This document shows positions 55,933-64,000 of a stretch of 64,000 bases of DNA, in pieces. The position numbers and the translations under genes were made by a program. This DNA is from Sphingopyxis sp. BSN-002 (GTDB lineage: Bacteria; Pseudomonadota; Alphaproteobacteria; Sphingomonadales; Sphingomonadaceae). The notes beneath the pieces are model-generated. The model did not search any database. It saw only the letters and a program-made list of their open reading frames with translations, and was not told the DNA's origin. The DNA is taken from NCBI RefSeq assembly GCF_022024275.1, contig NZ_CP091804.1:2188501-2252500 (forward strand), read 5' to 3'. The first letter of the stretch is position 1. Each line of letters opens with the position of its first letter.

Positions 55933-57216
55933 ATGGTGCATCTGGTTCAGGATGAATTGCGGCTCCATGCCGACCCGACGCGCGTCGTTGTGCGGCCCTT
56001 TCACCTCGCATGGCAAGCATCGGGTCCCGATCTCGAACGCGTGCAGCGGCTGGCGCGCGAAATCGTGACGCTCGACACGCGCACCGTGCGCGCCGAGCTC
56101 AGCGTGGTGCTGCGCGATTTCGCCGACCGGCACTGGCAGATCGAGAAGGTGTTCGAGGATCGATTTGAGCAGATAGAACCCAAACTCGGCCTCGAAGGCC
56201 TTACATTGAAACGCGAGATGCGCCTCTTGATCGGCGCCTATTTCTGTCACGAATATAGCTATGCTGCGGCGGCGCTGATGAACCCCAGCGTCGTTCGTCA
56301 TCCCGACCAGACCGGGCTGGAGGAAGGCTGCATCCGCATCCTCCTGTCGCTGCGCGCGGTCGGCGAGGGGCATATTTCGACGATCGCCTTTCGCGAGGGA
56401 ATCATTACCTGCGACCGCGAACTGACGCTGCTGCCGCAGCCTGCCTTCGCTACGGCGGCGATGCTTGGTCCGCACCGCGACGACAAGCCCGACGATGTCG
56501 TTTCGCTCTATCGGCAGAAGGACAGCACCCTTTCGGGCACGGTGATCTTCCCGATCACCGAGGCGCAGCGCAACGGGCTCGAGGATCTGCGGCTGCTCGA
56601 GTTCGAGCGCGATAGCGGCAAAAGCGAATGGATCGGGACCTACACCGCCTATAGCGGGCGAGACATCCAGTCCGAGCTGCTGCGGACGCGCGATTTCAGG
56701 GATTTCACGCTGAGCCCGATCAAGGGAAAGGCGGGACGCAACAAGGGCATGGCGTTGTTCCCACGCAAGATCGACGGGCAATTCTGCATGATCGGTCGGC
56801 AGGATGGCAAGAATCTCTATCTGCTGCGCTCGGACACGGTCGATCAGTGGGAGGACGGCGAATTATTGCTGGAGCCGCGCTTTCCATGGGAGCTCATCCA
56901 GATCGGCAATTGCGGCGCGCCGATCGAGCTTGATGAAGGCTGGCTGGTGTTGACGCATGGGGTCGGCGCGATGCGCAAATATGCGATCGGCGCGGTGCTG
57001 CTCGACAAGGCCGATCCGTCGAAGGTGATCGGCCGGACGCCCAATCCGATCCTGTCCGCCGCCGACGAGGACCGCGAAGGCTATGTCCCCAATGTCGTCT
57101 ACACCTGCGGCGCGATCCGCGTCGGCGACGATATTTTCCTGCCCTACGGGGTGGCCGACAGTTCGGTCTGCTTTGCGTTCGTCGCGATTAAGGAGATTCT
57201 GGCCGCCATGGCCTAG
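55933..57216 (+). CDS. Glycoside hydrolase family 130 (mannoside phosphorylase/hydrolase)
   Basis: A 427-residue five-bladed propeller enzyme. After about 130 residues of helical N-terminus come the GH130 landmarks: G-L-E-D-L-R-L (catalytic Asp near 218), G-T-Y-T-A-Y, M-A-L-F-P-R-K-I-D-G-Q-F, G-N-C-G-A-P-I-E-L-D-E-G-W-L and P-Y-G-V-A-D-S-S-V. The family acts on beta-mannosides by phosphorolysis or hydrolysis. It has no signal peptide and so works in the cytoplasm, coupled to a glycosyltransferase gene 7 bp upstream. Likely it releases mannose 1-phosphate or mannose from the product of that enzyme. Which reaction cannot be told by eye. Confidence 0.88.
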   Translation: MVHLVQDELRLHADPTRVVVRPFHLAWQASGPDLERVQRLAREIVTLDTRTVRAELSVVLRDFADRHWQIEKVFEDRFEQIEPKLGLEGLTLKREMRLLIGAYFCHEYSYAAAALMNPSVVRHPDQTGLEEGCIRILLSLRAVGEGHISTIAFREGIITCDRELTLLPQPAFATAAMLGPHRDDKPDDVVSLYRQKDSTLSGTVIFPITEAQRNGLEDLRLLEFERDSGKSEWIGTYTAYSGRDIQSELLRTRDFRDFTLSPIKGKAGRNKGMALFPRKIDGQFCMIGRQDGKNLYLLRSDTVDQWEDGELLLEPRFPWELIQIGNCGAPIELDEGWLVLTHGVGAMRKYAIGAVLLDKADPSKVIGRTPNPILSAADEDREGYVPNVVYTCGAIRVGDDIFLPYGVADSSVCFAFVAIKEILAAMA

Positions 57217-57284
57217 TGGCACGCAACATAAGGCGAAGCGGCGGATTGTAGGAGTGTCGCCTCAAGCGGCAGAAGGAATGACCG

Positions 57285-59438
57285 ATGCCGAAATCTCCGC
57301 CGCCGTCGCCCGCCAATGAGCATGCGCTTCGCGAACACCAGCCGGGCGAAGGCCAGCCGAAGATCGAGGTGAGCCGCGGCAATGGTGAAGAACTGCACCA
57401 GAATGTGGCATCGGGCGGCAAATCGGCCGATACGGCGGCGTTTCTTACCGACAATTTCGGCCATCGCATTTCAGACAACCAGAATTCGCTGCGAGCGGGC
57501 GAGCGCGGACCGACCTTGCTTGAGGATTTCGTTCTCCGCGAGAAAATCTTCCACTTCGACCATGAACGCATCCCCGAGCGGATCGTCCACGCCCGCGGGT
57601 CGGGCGCGCACGGCGTGTTCGAATGCACCAACGCAATCCCTGAGCTGACCAAGGCTTCGATCTTCCAGAAGGAAGGCGCGACTTGTCCGGTCTTCGTTCG
57701 CTTCTCGACGGTCGCGGGCGGCGCGGGCTCAATCGACACCCCGCGCGACGTGCGCGGCTTTGCGGTCAAACTCTACACCGACAGCGGTAATTGGGATCTC
57801 GTCGGCAACAATATCCCGGTCTTCTTCATCCAGGACGCGATGAAATTCCCCGACCTCGTCCACAGCGTCAAGATGGAGGCCGATCGCGGATATCCGCAGG
57901 CCGCCAGCGCACACGACACCTTCTGGGACTTCATCGGGCTGATGCCCGAAGCGATGCACATGATCATGTGGGCGATGTCCGACCGCACGATCCCGCGCAG
58001 CCTGCGCATGATCGAGGGGTTCGGTGTTCACACCTTCCGCTTCGTGAACGAAAAGGGCGACGGCAAGTTCGTCAAATTCCACTGGAAACCCGTGCTCGGC
58101 ATTCAGTCGACGACCTGGGACGAAGCGGTCAAGATCGCCGGCGCCGATCCCGATTTCCATCGCCGCGACCTGTTCGAGGCGATCGATGCGGGCGACTTTC
58201 CGGCGTGGGACCTCGGCGTGCAGGTGTTCGACGAAGCCTTCGCCAAGAAGCAGCCTTATGATGTGCTCGACGCGACCAAGCTGATCCCGGAGGAGGATAT
58301 CCCCGTCGAGATCGTCGGCCGCATGACGCTCAACCGCAACGTCGACAATTTCTTCGCTGAGACCGAACAGGTCGCTTTCCTACCGTCGAACATCATCCCA
58401 GGCATCGATTTCAGCAATGATCCGCTGCTTCAGGGCCGGCTTTTTTCCTATCTCGATACGCAGAAGTCGCGGTTGGGCACGACCAATTTCCACCAGATCC
58501 CGATCAATGCGCCCAAATGCCCGTTCCACAATTTCCAGCGCGACGGGATGATGCAGACGCTCGTGCCGACCGGACGCGCAAATTATGAGCCCAACAGCCT
58601 TGCCGAAGTGGGAGAGAATGGCGGCCCGCGCGCGAGCGCCGAAACGGGCTTCGCGACGTTCACGGCCAATGACGAGCGGAACGACCCTGCGCAGAAGCTG
58701 CGCATTCGCGCCGAGCTTTTCGCCGATCATTTCAGCCAAGCACGGCTGTTCTATTTGTCGCAGACCGAGAATGAGCAGGCGCATATCGCCTCGGCGCTGG
58801 TGTTCGAATTGTCGAAGGTCACGCTCGATCATGTCCGTGCCCGCGTCGTCGGCCAGCTTCGCAACATCGATGAGGATCTCGCGACGCGTGTCGCCATGGG
58901 GCTCGCCATCGATCTGCCGGCGAAGGAAAAGGCTGCGCGGGCGCCGGTCGATCTCAAAACGTCCGACGCGCTGTCGATCCAGAAGAATGCCGACGATACG
59001 ATGGAGGGCCGCAAGGTGGCGATCCTCTTTGCCGAAGGATCTGACAAGGCGGCGATCGACAAGCTGAAAAACAACATCGAAAGTGCCGGCGGCACCGCCT
59101 TCCTCGTTGCGCCTAAAGTGGGCGGGATCAAGGTCAAGGGAGGCACGCTCAAGGCCGACGGCCAGCTCACGGGCTCCCCCTCGGTGCTGTTCGACGCGGT
59201 GGCGTCGATCGTCACCGAGGAACAGGCCGAGGCTCTCTCAAAGCAGGGCGCAGCAGTGCAGTGGTTCATGGATGCCTATGGGCATTGCAAGACGATCGCG
59301 CATGACGAGGCGACGCAATTGCTGCTCGACAAGGCGGGGGTCGAAAAGGACGGCGGGGTCGTTGCGATCGACAAGTTCGAAGGCGTGGGCACCCGGCGTC
59401 ATTGGGCCCGCGAAGCCAAGGTGCGCGATCTTGCCTGA
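57285..59438 (+). CDS. katE: Large-subunit catalase HPII (KatE type)
   Basis: A 717-residue clade 2 monofunctional heme catalase. Catalytic His near residue 102 ([12 protein letters not shown]), Asn in [13 protein letters not shown], and heme ligand Tyr in [13 protein letters not shown]. Residues about 560-700 are the C-terminal flavodoxin-like domain ([10 protein letters not shown]). It detoxifies hydrogen peroxide in stationary or stress conditions. ATG 57285 follows AGAAGGA. It comes 68 bp after GH130 on the same strand. Confidence 0.95.
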   Translation: MPKSPPPSPANEHALREHQPGEGQPKIEVSRGNGEELHQNVASGGKSADTAAFLTDNFGHRISDNQNSLRAGERGPTLLEDFVLREKIFHFDHERIPERIVHARGSGAHGVFECTNAIPELTKASIFQKEGATCPVFVRFSTVAGGAGSIDTPRDVRGFAVKLYTDSGNWDLVGNNIPVFFIQDAMKFPDLVHSVKMEADRGYPQAASAHDTFWDFIGLMPEAMHMIMWAMSDRTIPRSLRMIEGFGVHTFRFVNEKGDGKFVKFHWKPVLGIQSTTWDEAVKIAGADPDFHRRDLFEAIDAGDFPAWDLGVQVFDEAFAKKQPYDVLDATKLIPEEDIPVEIVGRMTLNRNVDNFFAETEQVAFLPSNIIPGIDFSNDPLLQGRLFSYLDTQKSRLGTTNFHQIPINAPKCPFHNFQRDGMMQTLVPTGRANYEPNSLAEVGENGGPRASAETGFATFTANDERNDPAQKLRIRAELFADHFSQARLFYLSQTENEQAHIASALVFELSKVTLDHVRARVVGQLRNIDEDLATRVAMGLAIDLPAKEKAARAPVDLKTSDALSIQKNADDTMEGRKVAILFAEGSDKAAIDKLKNNIESAGGTAFLVAPKVGGIKVKGGTLKADGQLTGSPSVLFDAVASIVTEEQAEALSKQGAAVQWFMDAYGHCKTIAHDEATQLLLDKAGVEKDGGVVAIDKFEGVGTRRHWAREAKVRDLA

Positions 59439-59450
59439 TCGCCTGTCCCG

Positions 59451-60683
59451 GTGAGCCGCGCATCGGCGACCCATCATCGCGATCTCCGGACCGGCCAGTC
59501 GATCTGGTCGGCACGGCGTCGTCCCGCGATCGCAGCGCGGCCTCTGACAAGGGATATAGCGTGCGACGTGCTCGTCGTCGGGGCGGGCGTGTCGGGCGCG
59601 CTGATCGCGGAGGCGTTGTCGGAAGCGGGGCTCAACATCGTGATCGTCGATCGCCGGGGTCCCGCCGAAGGATCGACCGCCGCGTCGACCGCGATGCTGC
59701 AATATGAACTCGATACGCCGCTGGCCTTGATGGCCGAGCGGATCGGGCGCGAAAAGGCCGAACGCATCTGGCGGCGATCCCGCCAGTCGGTCGACGCGCT
59801 ACGCGAACGGACCGAACGGCTGGGCCTTGCCGTCGATGGTGCGACGCGCGGTTCGATCTATCTCGACGGCAATGTGCTCGATGCTGAAGGGCTTGCGGTC
59901 GAAGCCGACGCCCGGCGGCGTGCGGGCTTCGAGGTGGAATTGCTCAAACCCGCTGCAGTTCAGGAGCGTTACGGGATCAAGGGACGCCACGCGCTGATTG
60001 GATTCGGCAATTACTCCGCCGATCCGCGTCGTCTCACGGCGGGTTATCTGAATGTCGCGCTGGCGCGGGGCGCCCGGCTCTACGCGCCCGTCGATATCTG
60101 TGACATCGCGCCGACGGGCGAGGGGGTCACCTTGGTCTCGGCTCGCGGGCCGAGCATTCGCGCACGTCGTGTCGTCATGGCGACGGGCTATGAGATGATG
60201 AAGGGAATCCCGCGGAAGAGAAACAAGATCATCTCGAGCTGGTCGATCGCAACCCGCCCACAACCCCGCGCCATCTGGCCGACCGCCGCGATGATATGGG
60301 AGGCCGCTGATCCTTACCTCTACATACGGACGACCCCGCGTGGAGAAATCATCTGCGGCGGCGAGGATGAGGAAATCGGCGACGCGGCTCTCCGTGACGC
60401 CAAGCTCTCCGATAAAACAGCGACGCTGTCGAGAAAGCTTGCCGCCCTGTTGCCGGGAGTGGACGCGACGCCCGCGTATAGCTGGGCCGGCAGTTTCGGC
60501 GACAGCCCGGTCGGGACACCGACCATCGGTCGCATTCCCGGCATGTCGAATTGCTATGCCGCGATGGGATATGGCGGCAATGGCATCACCTTCTCGATGA
60601 TGGCCGCGCAGATACTGCGCGGCCTGATTTGCGGTTATGGCGATCCCGACGCCGATCTGGTCAGCTTTCACCGCAGTTTTTGA
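59451..60683 (+). CDS. DAO-family FAD-dependent oxidoreductase
   Basis: A 410-residue flavoprotein with D-V-L-V-V-G-A-G-V-S-G-A-L-I-A-E-A-L near residues 39-56, G-S-T-A-A-S-T-A-M, and a C-terminal G-Y-G-G-N-G-I-T-F-S. It matches the D-amino acid/glycine oxidase superfamily; the substrate is unknown. Oxidases of this family make hydrogen peroxide, and the catalase gene ends 12 bp upstream, which suggests a functional pair. The start is GTG 59451 with a poor ribosome site; translation may be coupled to katE. Confidence 0.87.
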   Translation: MSRASATHHRDLRTGQSIWSARRRPAIAARPLTRDIACDVLVVGAGVSGALIAEALSEAGLNIVIVDRRGPAEGSTAASTAMLQYELDTPLALMAERIGREKAERIWRRSRQSVDALRERTERLGLAVDGATRGSIYLDGNVLDAEGLAVEADARRRAGFEVELLKPAAVQERYGIKGRHALIGFGNYSADPRRLTAGYLNVALARGARLYAPVDICDIAPTGEGVTLVSARGPSIRARRVVMATGYEMMKGIPRKRNKIISSWSIATRPQPRAIWPTAAMIWEAADPYLYIRTTPRGEIICGGEDEEIGDAALRDAKLSDKTATLSRKLAALLPGVDATPAYSWAGSFGDSPVGTPTIGRIPGMSNCYAAMGYGGNGITFSMMAAQILRGLICGYGDPDADLVSFHRSF

Positions 60684-60690
60684 CGGCGCG

Positions 60691-60825
60691 TCAGCGATTG
60701 CCTTTCGGCTTGGCGGTCATCTGCACGGCAGACGCCTCTTGGGCTGCGAGCGCGGTCGGCGGCTTCGCCTTGGCGGCCTTGGGTTTGCGAATCTCGCGAT
60801 TGCTGCGTTTTTGCGATTTGGCCAT
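60691..60825 (-). CDS. Small basic protein, 44 residues
   Basis: A very short gene missed by length cut-offs: M-A-K-S-Q-K-R-S-N-R-E-I-R-K-P-K-A-A-K continues into an Ala/Pro/Lys-rich tail and ends G-N-R. The N-terminal M-A-K-x-x-x-R-S-N-R-E motif recalls a small basic protein found next to unrelated genes in many proteobacteria. AAGAAAG lies upstream. Its function is unknown, perhaps nucleic-acid binding by charge. Confidence 0.65.
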   Translation of the reverse strand: MAKSQKRSNREIRKPKAAKAKPPTALAAQEASAVQMTAKPKGNR

Positions 60826-60872
60826 GTCAGATATCTTTCTTCGGTTTCAGGATGCGCGTGTTCGCGAACGTG

Positions 60873-61061
60873 CTAGCGAGCCGTTTGCGTCCGCAATCTG
60901 TTGAGCGGAAAATAAGGGCGATGCTGATAGGGAAAGGCCTTCAGACGCCGACGGATATCTTCGATCAGAGGCCCATATCGGTCGATCGCCGAAGGATTTG
61001 TCGCGGCGGCGTATCGTACGAGCGCAATCTGCTCGTCTTCGAGCAATTGAATGAGGCACAT
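60873..61061 (-). CDS. Hypothetical small protein, 62 residues
   Basis: M-C-L-I-Q-L-L-E-D-E-Q-I-A-L-V-R-Y-A-A-A then an amphipathic helical tail with D-I-R-R-R-L-K-A-F-P. ATG 61061 follows GCAGGAG at good spacing. No family recognised. It lies in the same direction as the 44-residue gene and the DUF2384 pair. Confidence 0.5.
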   Translation of the reverse strand: MCLIQLLEDEQIALVRYAAATNPSAIDRYGPLIEDIRRRLKAFPYQHRPYFPLNRLRTQTAR

Positions 61062-61234
61062 CGTGTGTGCTCCTGCATCAAGCGAGAGCACGGATCGTCC
61101 CTCTGTCACATGGAGCTTGTTCGATTTCAGGTGATGGGATGTCTATAGCACATCCCGATAAATGTGCGGCACGAATACCGATATTATTCGAGTTCGGCAG
61201 AGACGTTCGCACACCGCGGAATCTCGCTCCGGCC

Positions 61235-61468
61235 TCATGGCCGTTCCTGCGTGGCCGGAGGGCGATAGAAGCGGTAACGGAGGACATTGCCATCGATCAG
61301 GTGACCGCGGAGCCGAAGGCGCATTTCCTCGGCGCCGGAGCCGGATGCGCAGACAAGGCGGGTACCGCCCGACTGAAGCGGCTCGATCGCACTGATGCTG
61401 ACACCTTGCAGAAGGCATAGGCGCTTGACCTCGTCCTCCGGCAGCGAAATGTTCATCGCGCGGCTCAT
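61235..61468 (-). CDS. Hypothetical partner of the DUF2384-like gene
   Basis: A 77-residue protein (N-I-S-L-P-E-D-E-V-K-R-L-C-L-L-Q-G; G-G-T-R-L-V-C-A-S-G; V-L-R-Y-R-F-Y-R-P-P) with no known domain. Its ATG overlaps the TGA of the upstream gene (ATGA), so the two are made together. A toxin role is possible from position only; it is not a RES-domain toxin. Confidence 0.65.
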   Translation of the reverse strand: MSRAMNISLPEDEVKRLCLLQGVSISAIEPLQSGGTRLVCASGSGAEEMRLRLRGHLIDGNVLRYRFYRPPATQERP

Positions 61469-61773
61469 TTGAATCCCGGGCCGCTCGGCCAGCGGCGGAT
61501 CGCTGCCGCAACCAGTTCATATCCCTCGGGGCTCGCGGTCGCGACTGTAAGCGGGCGGCCGCCGAGCGCGGCGTTGTCGGTGTTCAGGAAGGCTATCGCC
61601 GGATCCCGTCCGCCCATCGTCAAGAAGGCGAGCTGACTGATGTCCCCTTGGCGCCGTGCGTCATCCAGGGCGAATGGTCTACGGCTCTTGCGGAAAAATC
61701 GTCTCGATTGCGCGTTGGCTGGGGCAGGCGTGTCCGGGGCCGGCGACTGGGGCTGATCGGAATCGGGCGGCAT
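61465..61773 (-). CDS. Xre/MbcA/ParS-like (DUF2384) antitoxin-type protein
   Basis: A 102-residue protein. A basic, proline-rich N-terminus leads to F-L-N-T-D-N-A-A-L-G-G-R-P-L-T-V-A-T-A-S-P-E-G-Y-E-L-V-A-A-A-I-R-R-W (split motif: F-L-N-T, A-L-G-G-R, G-Y-E-L-V), the pattern of the toxin-binding domain of Xre/MbcA/ParS antitoxins. There is no Xre helix-turn-helix. ATG 61773 follows GCAGGAG. It is coupled by ATGA to the 77-residue gene. Confidence 0.7.
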   Translation of the reverse strand: MPPDSDQPQSPAPDTPAPANAQSRRFFRKSRRPFALDDARRQGDISQLAFLTMGGRDPAIAFLNTDNAALGGRPLTVATASPEGYELVAAAIRRWPSGPGFK

Positions 61774-62134
61774 GGGGCGGCTCCTGCATGTAAGCGGGAG
61801 CGCCAGGTCTCTCAGCCGCGGCCGCCTACGATGAACGTGTGCCGCGATGATCCGTATATGGGAGCTCCAGCCAGGATTATAAGGTGTCGCGCCGATCATC
61901 TGACGGGTTTCGGGAATCTGAGCCCGTCAGTGTCTATTCGGTTCCTGCGAAACGTGGTTGCGCCTCGATTGCACCAGTACGGAGATCGAGCTTTCAAGCG
62001 AACGCCGGGAATAGTTGGAGCGTCCGCCAGTTTCATTCGACCGCCAAAAGCCGCCGTTCCGCAAACGGCCAGAAGGAGCCGGTGTGGTCTAAAGCCGGCA
62101 CCGGATTACCGATGCCGGCTCATACATTGCTCCG
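61774..62134. other. Intergenic region at the edge of the mobile segment
   Basis: A 361-bp gap with no supported gene. It includes a hairpin CTGACGGG/CCCGTCAG (61900-61930) and one dispersed-motif copy (62057-62071). The left end of the integrase segment may lie here, but no direct repeat marks it. Confidence 0.45.
62057..62071 (+). repeat. Dispersed motif copy, TTCCGCAAACGGCCA
   Basis: Differs from GTCCGCNAACGGCCA in one base; flanking bases up to GCCGGTG also match the copy at 25437. Confidence 0.4.
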
Positions 62135-62431
62135 CTAACTCTTCGCGGCTTTGACGGGAGCATGAGGCGAGCCCTGTTTGGCAGGCCTCACTTCGCCCCA
62201 CCCCGGATCGGACGTCGACCGCCTCATTCCAAGTTCGGCCCAAGCCTCAAGATCGTCGATCCCATAAACTACCCGGCCGCCCAGCTTTCGATATGTCGGA
62301 CCCGTACCGTAGCATCGATGCTTCTCAAGGGTTCGAGGTGATAGGCCGAGGTGTATGGCTGCATCCGGTGTAGTCACATAGCGAGGCTTGATTGCCGTAT
62401 CGGTTGTCGAAGTTTTGACGTCCTTGACCAT
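62135..62431 (-). CDS. AlpA-like helix-turn-helix protein
   Basis: A 98-residue MerR/AlpA-type DNA-binding protein: T-P-D-A-A-I-H-L-G-L-S-P-R-T-L-E-K-H-R, G-P-T-Y-R-K-L-G-G-R-V-V-Y-G-I-D-D-L-E-A-W. Such proteins act as excisionases or activators of integrase genes in P4-like elements. ATG 62431 follows AAGGAG. It lies 76 bp after the integrase on the same strand. Confidence 0.87.
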   Translation of the reverse strand: MVKDVKTSTTDTAIKPRYVTTPDAAIHLGLSPRTLEKHRCYGTGPTYRKLGGRVVYGIDDLEAWAELGMRRSTSDPGWGEVRPAKQGSPHAPVKAAKS

Positions 62432-62507
62432 GTCTTACTCCTTGTAACCGGACCATAATTGGCCCGATCAAAGGAACGGTCCTGACGGAGATGTGACCCT
62501 GGCGACC

Positions 62508-63869
62508 TCAAGCGTCGAAAGATTCGCCGCTTGCGTCGATGCCGGCTTCCCCCTCTCCAACGGCGCTAGCCAGAAAGCTCGCAAGAGTTTGCTTTCGGGA
62601 AGCATGATCGAGAGCGTAAGCCGTCAGCTTGTAATGGGCTCCGTCAAGAAGGCCGTGGATGTATCCGGCAACCGTGTCGGCGGCTGCGACGAGCGCGGCG
62701 TCCATTGTGTGGATGTAGCGGCCGGTTACCGACCCTTTGGCATGTCCAAGCAAAGCGGCGACGGTGGTTTCGGTGAAACCGAGATCATTTGCGACGCTGG
62801 CGAAACTATGCCGCAGCACATGAGGTGTGATGTCGTCCAGACCGCATCCGCCGAGTATCTTCGTCCAGTGATCGGGAAGGGCGCCGAAGGCGTTGTCGCG
62901 GCCAGTGCCCCGGAACACATAAGTTCGAGCCTCTGACATCTCCTGTTTTTGCAGGCATTCGATGACATGCAAGCCGACGGGCCGGACCGATTTTCCTTCC
63001 TTGCTGTCCTCCAGGCGAAGACAGCTGCTTTCGATGTCGACTTCGCCCCACCGAAGCTTGGTGAGTTCGCTACGACGGCAACCGGTAAGCGCCAGCAGTC
63101 TGATAATCTGGGCAGCTATCGCATATTGCCCATCGAGCTCCGCATCGCGGAGTTTGGTACCGATCAAGCGGTACTCGGCTTCCGACAATCGGCGGTCGCG
63201 AACATTGTCTTTTGGCTTGCGGATACCGAACGCCGGATTGATTTCGATGATTCCCGCCTCGACGGCATAGGTCAGGATGCCTCCCAGCAAGCCAATAGTC
63301 CTGGCGGCAGTTCCGGCGCCGCCTCTCACAATCGCCTTGCCTCGCAGCTTCGCTGTCTTGACGCTGACCGCTGTCTTGCCGGCCATGATGTCTTTCATCG
63401 CCTTGTTGATGTCGGCCTTGTCCAGATCCTTGACCCTTCGCGGTCCGAGCAGCGGCACGATGTGGCGGTGGATGCGACCTGTATCGGTGTCGATGGTCGA
63501 TTGCTTTTTCGGCCGCCCACCTTTGCCCAAGATGAGTCCGGCGTTGAGGTCGGTCAGATACAAGGCGCAAAGCTCCTTGACCGTTATCGCCTGCCTGTCG
63601 ATCTGTCGCTCCTCCGCTGGATCTTCACCTTGAGCCACACGACCGAGCTGAATGCGCGCCTCGCGGCGCGCCATTTCAGGAGTCCATATGCCGTGCCTGC
63701 CGATCGTGAGACGCCGGGACCGCCTGTGGGTCCGATACTGGATGACGTAGCTGCGCTTGCCCGACGCGAATATCCGGATACCGAAACCCGGCAGTTCATC
63801 ATCCCAGATGAAATAGTCCTTCGCCTCGGCGAGGGCCGCCTCTACAAGGCGTTTGGTAATCCTACCCAT
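62508..63869 (-). CDS. Tyrosine recombinase/integrase
   Basis: A 453-residue phage-type integrase. The N-terminal DUF4102-like arm-binding part contains D-D-E-L-P-G-F-G-I-R-I and R-R-L-T-I-G-R-H-G; the catalytic domain has Arg in L-T-G-C-R-R-S-E, H-V-L-R-H-S-F-A, His in L-L-G-H-A and the Tyr nucleophile in G-R-Y-I-H-T-M-D. All catalytic residues look intact, though the C-terminus is about 50 residues longer than usual. Composition is less GC-rich than the rest of the window. The attachment site is not visible. Confidence 0.92.
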   Translation of the reverse strand: MGRITKRLVEAALAEAKDYFIWDDELPGFGIRIFASGKRSYVIQYRTHRRSRRLTIGRHGIWTPEMARREARIQLGRVAQGEDPAEERQIDRQAITVKELCALYLTDLNAGLILGKGGRPKKQSTIDTDTGRIHRHIVPLLGPRRVKDLDKADINKAMKDIMAGKTAVSVKTAKLRGKAIVRGGAGTAARTIGLLGGILTYAVEAGIIEINPAFGIRKPKDNVRDRRLSEAEYRLIGTKLRDAELDGQYAIAAQIIRLLALTGCRRSELTKLRWGEVDIESSCLRLEDSKEGKSVRPVGLHVIECLQKQEMSEARTYVFRGTGRDNAFGALPDHWTKILGGCGLDDITPHVLRHSFASVANDLGFTETTVAALLGHAKGSVTGRYIHTMDAALVAAADTVAGYIHGLLDGAHYKLTAYALDHASRKQTLASFLASAVGEGEAGIDASGESFDA

Positions 63870-64000
63870 GGGCTACAACCTCTTCGAACCATCGTGCTTC
63901 CGCGAAAGCATTGCGTAAGCAGCAGGGGGCGTATTCTTGGTGGAGCCCAGGTTAGCATCGGCGGAAGTGTTTTTCACCTTTCCGATGATATATTAGTAGC

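Noticed and set aside
63937..63948. TTGGTGGAGCCC as the 3' end of a tRNA and an attachment site
   Set aside because: It could read GGCTCCACCA on the minus strand, but no T-arm follows and no second copy exists in the window.

Overview
The window is GC-rich, gene-dense bacterial chromosome. Tightly packed operons with ATGA and GTGA start/stop overlaps, two TonB-dependent receptors, a SciP-like DUF1153 protein, a Usg-family protein and an EL222-type LOV-HTH photoreceptor point to an alphaproteobacterium of the order Sphingomonadales, most likely a Sphingopyxis or Sphingomonas relative (inference; no rRNA is present). The right end (about 62.1-64.0 kb) is looser in composition and carries a tyrosine recombinase and an AlpA-like regulator, so it looks like the edge of a mobile element.

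Layout. (1) 0-4.3 kb: end of a CaiB/BaiF CoA-transferase, a TonB receptor and a divergent TetR regulator with an inverted repeat between them. (2) 4.3-13.2 kb, core metabolism and cell envelope: metW-metX facing hisC-tyrA, then plsC, an ElyC/SanA-like protein and ftsX-ftsE, a zinc-ribbon membrane protein, a YeiH transporter and tRNA-Arg(CCG). (3) 13.8-25.3 kb: a diguanylate cyclase and a beta-glucan utilisation locus (exported GH6, LacI regulator, exported GH3, TonB receptor, two MFS transporters), with two tandem LacI-type operators ahead of the GH3 gene. (4) 25.4-37.3 kb: mixed small genes, an exported CHAT-domain peptidase with a second exported protein, a LysR-controlled oxidoreductase pair and a lone receiver protein.

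(5) 37.4-51.7 kb, a stress and light island: trpB, folE, groEL-groES, usg, hsp20, hemH, a fasciclin protein, an NTF2-like/ABM pair, DNA photolyase, a CrtI-type desaturase, a FAD amine-oxidase-like protein, a LOV-HTH blue-light transcription factor and an SDR. An identical 23-bp sequence occurs upstream of folE and upstream of the LOV-HTH gene. Looser copies lie between fasciclin and the NTF2-like gene and upstream of photolyase. I propose that these mark a blue-light regulon; this is the most interesting signal in the window.

(6) 52.1-60.7 kb: a hypothetical gene, a phosphomannomutase-like HAD phosphatase, a GT4 glycosyltransferase fused to an alpha-barrel domain, a GH130 enzyme, a KatE-type catalase and a FAD oxidoreductase. 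A possible EcfG (general stress sigma) promoter lies ahead of the glycosyltransferase. The set could make and recycle a mannose-based reserve or protectant. (7) 60.7-61.8 kb: four small minus-strand genes, one with a DUF2384-like C-terminus. No CRISPR array, rRNA operon or complete prophage was seen.
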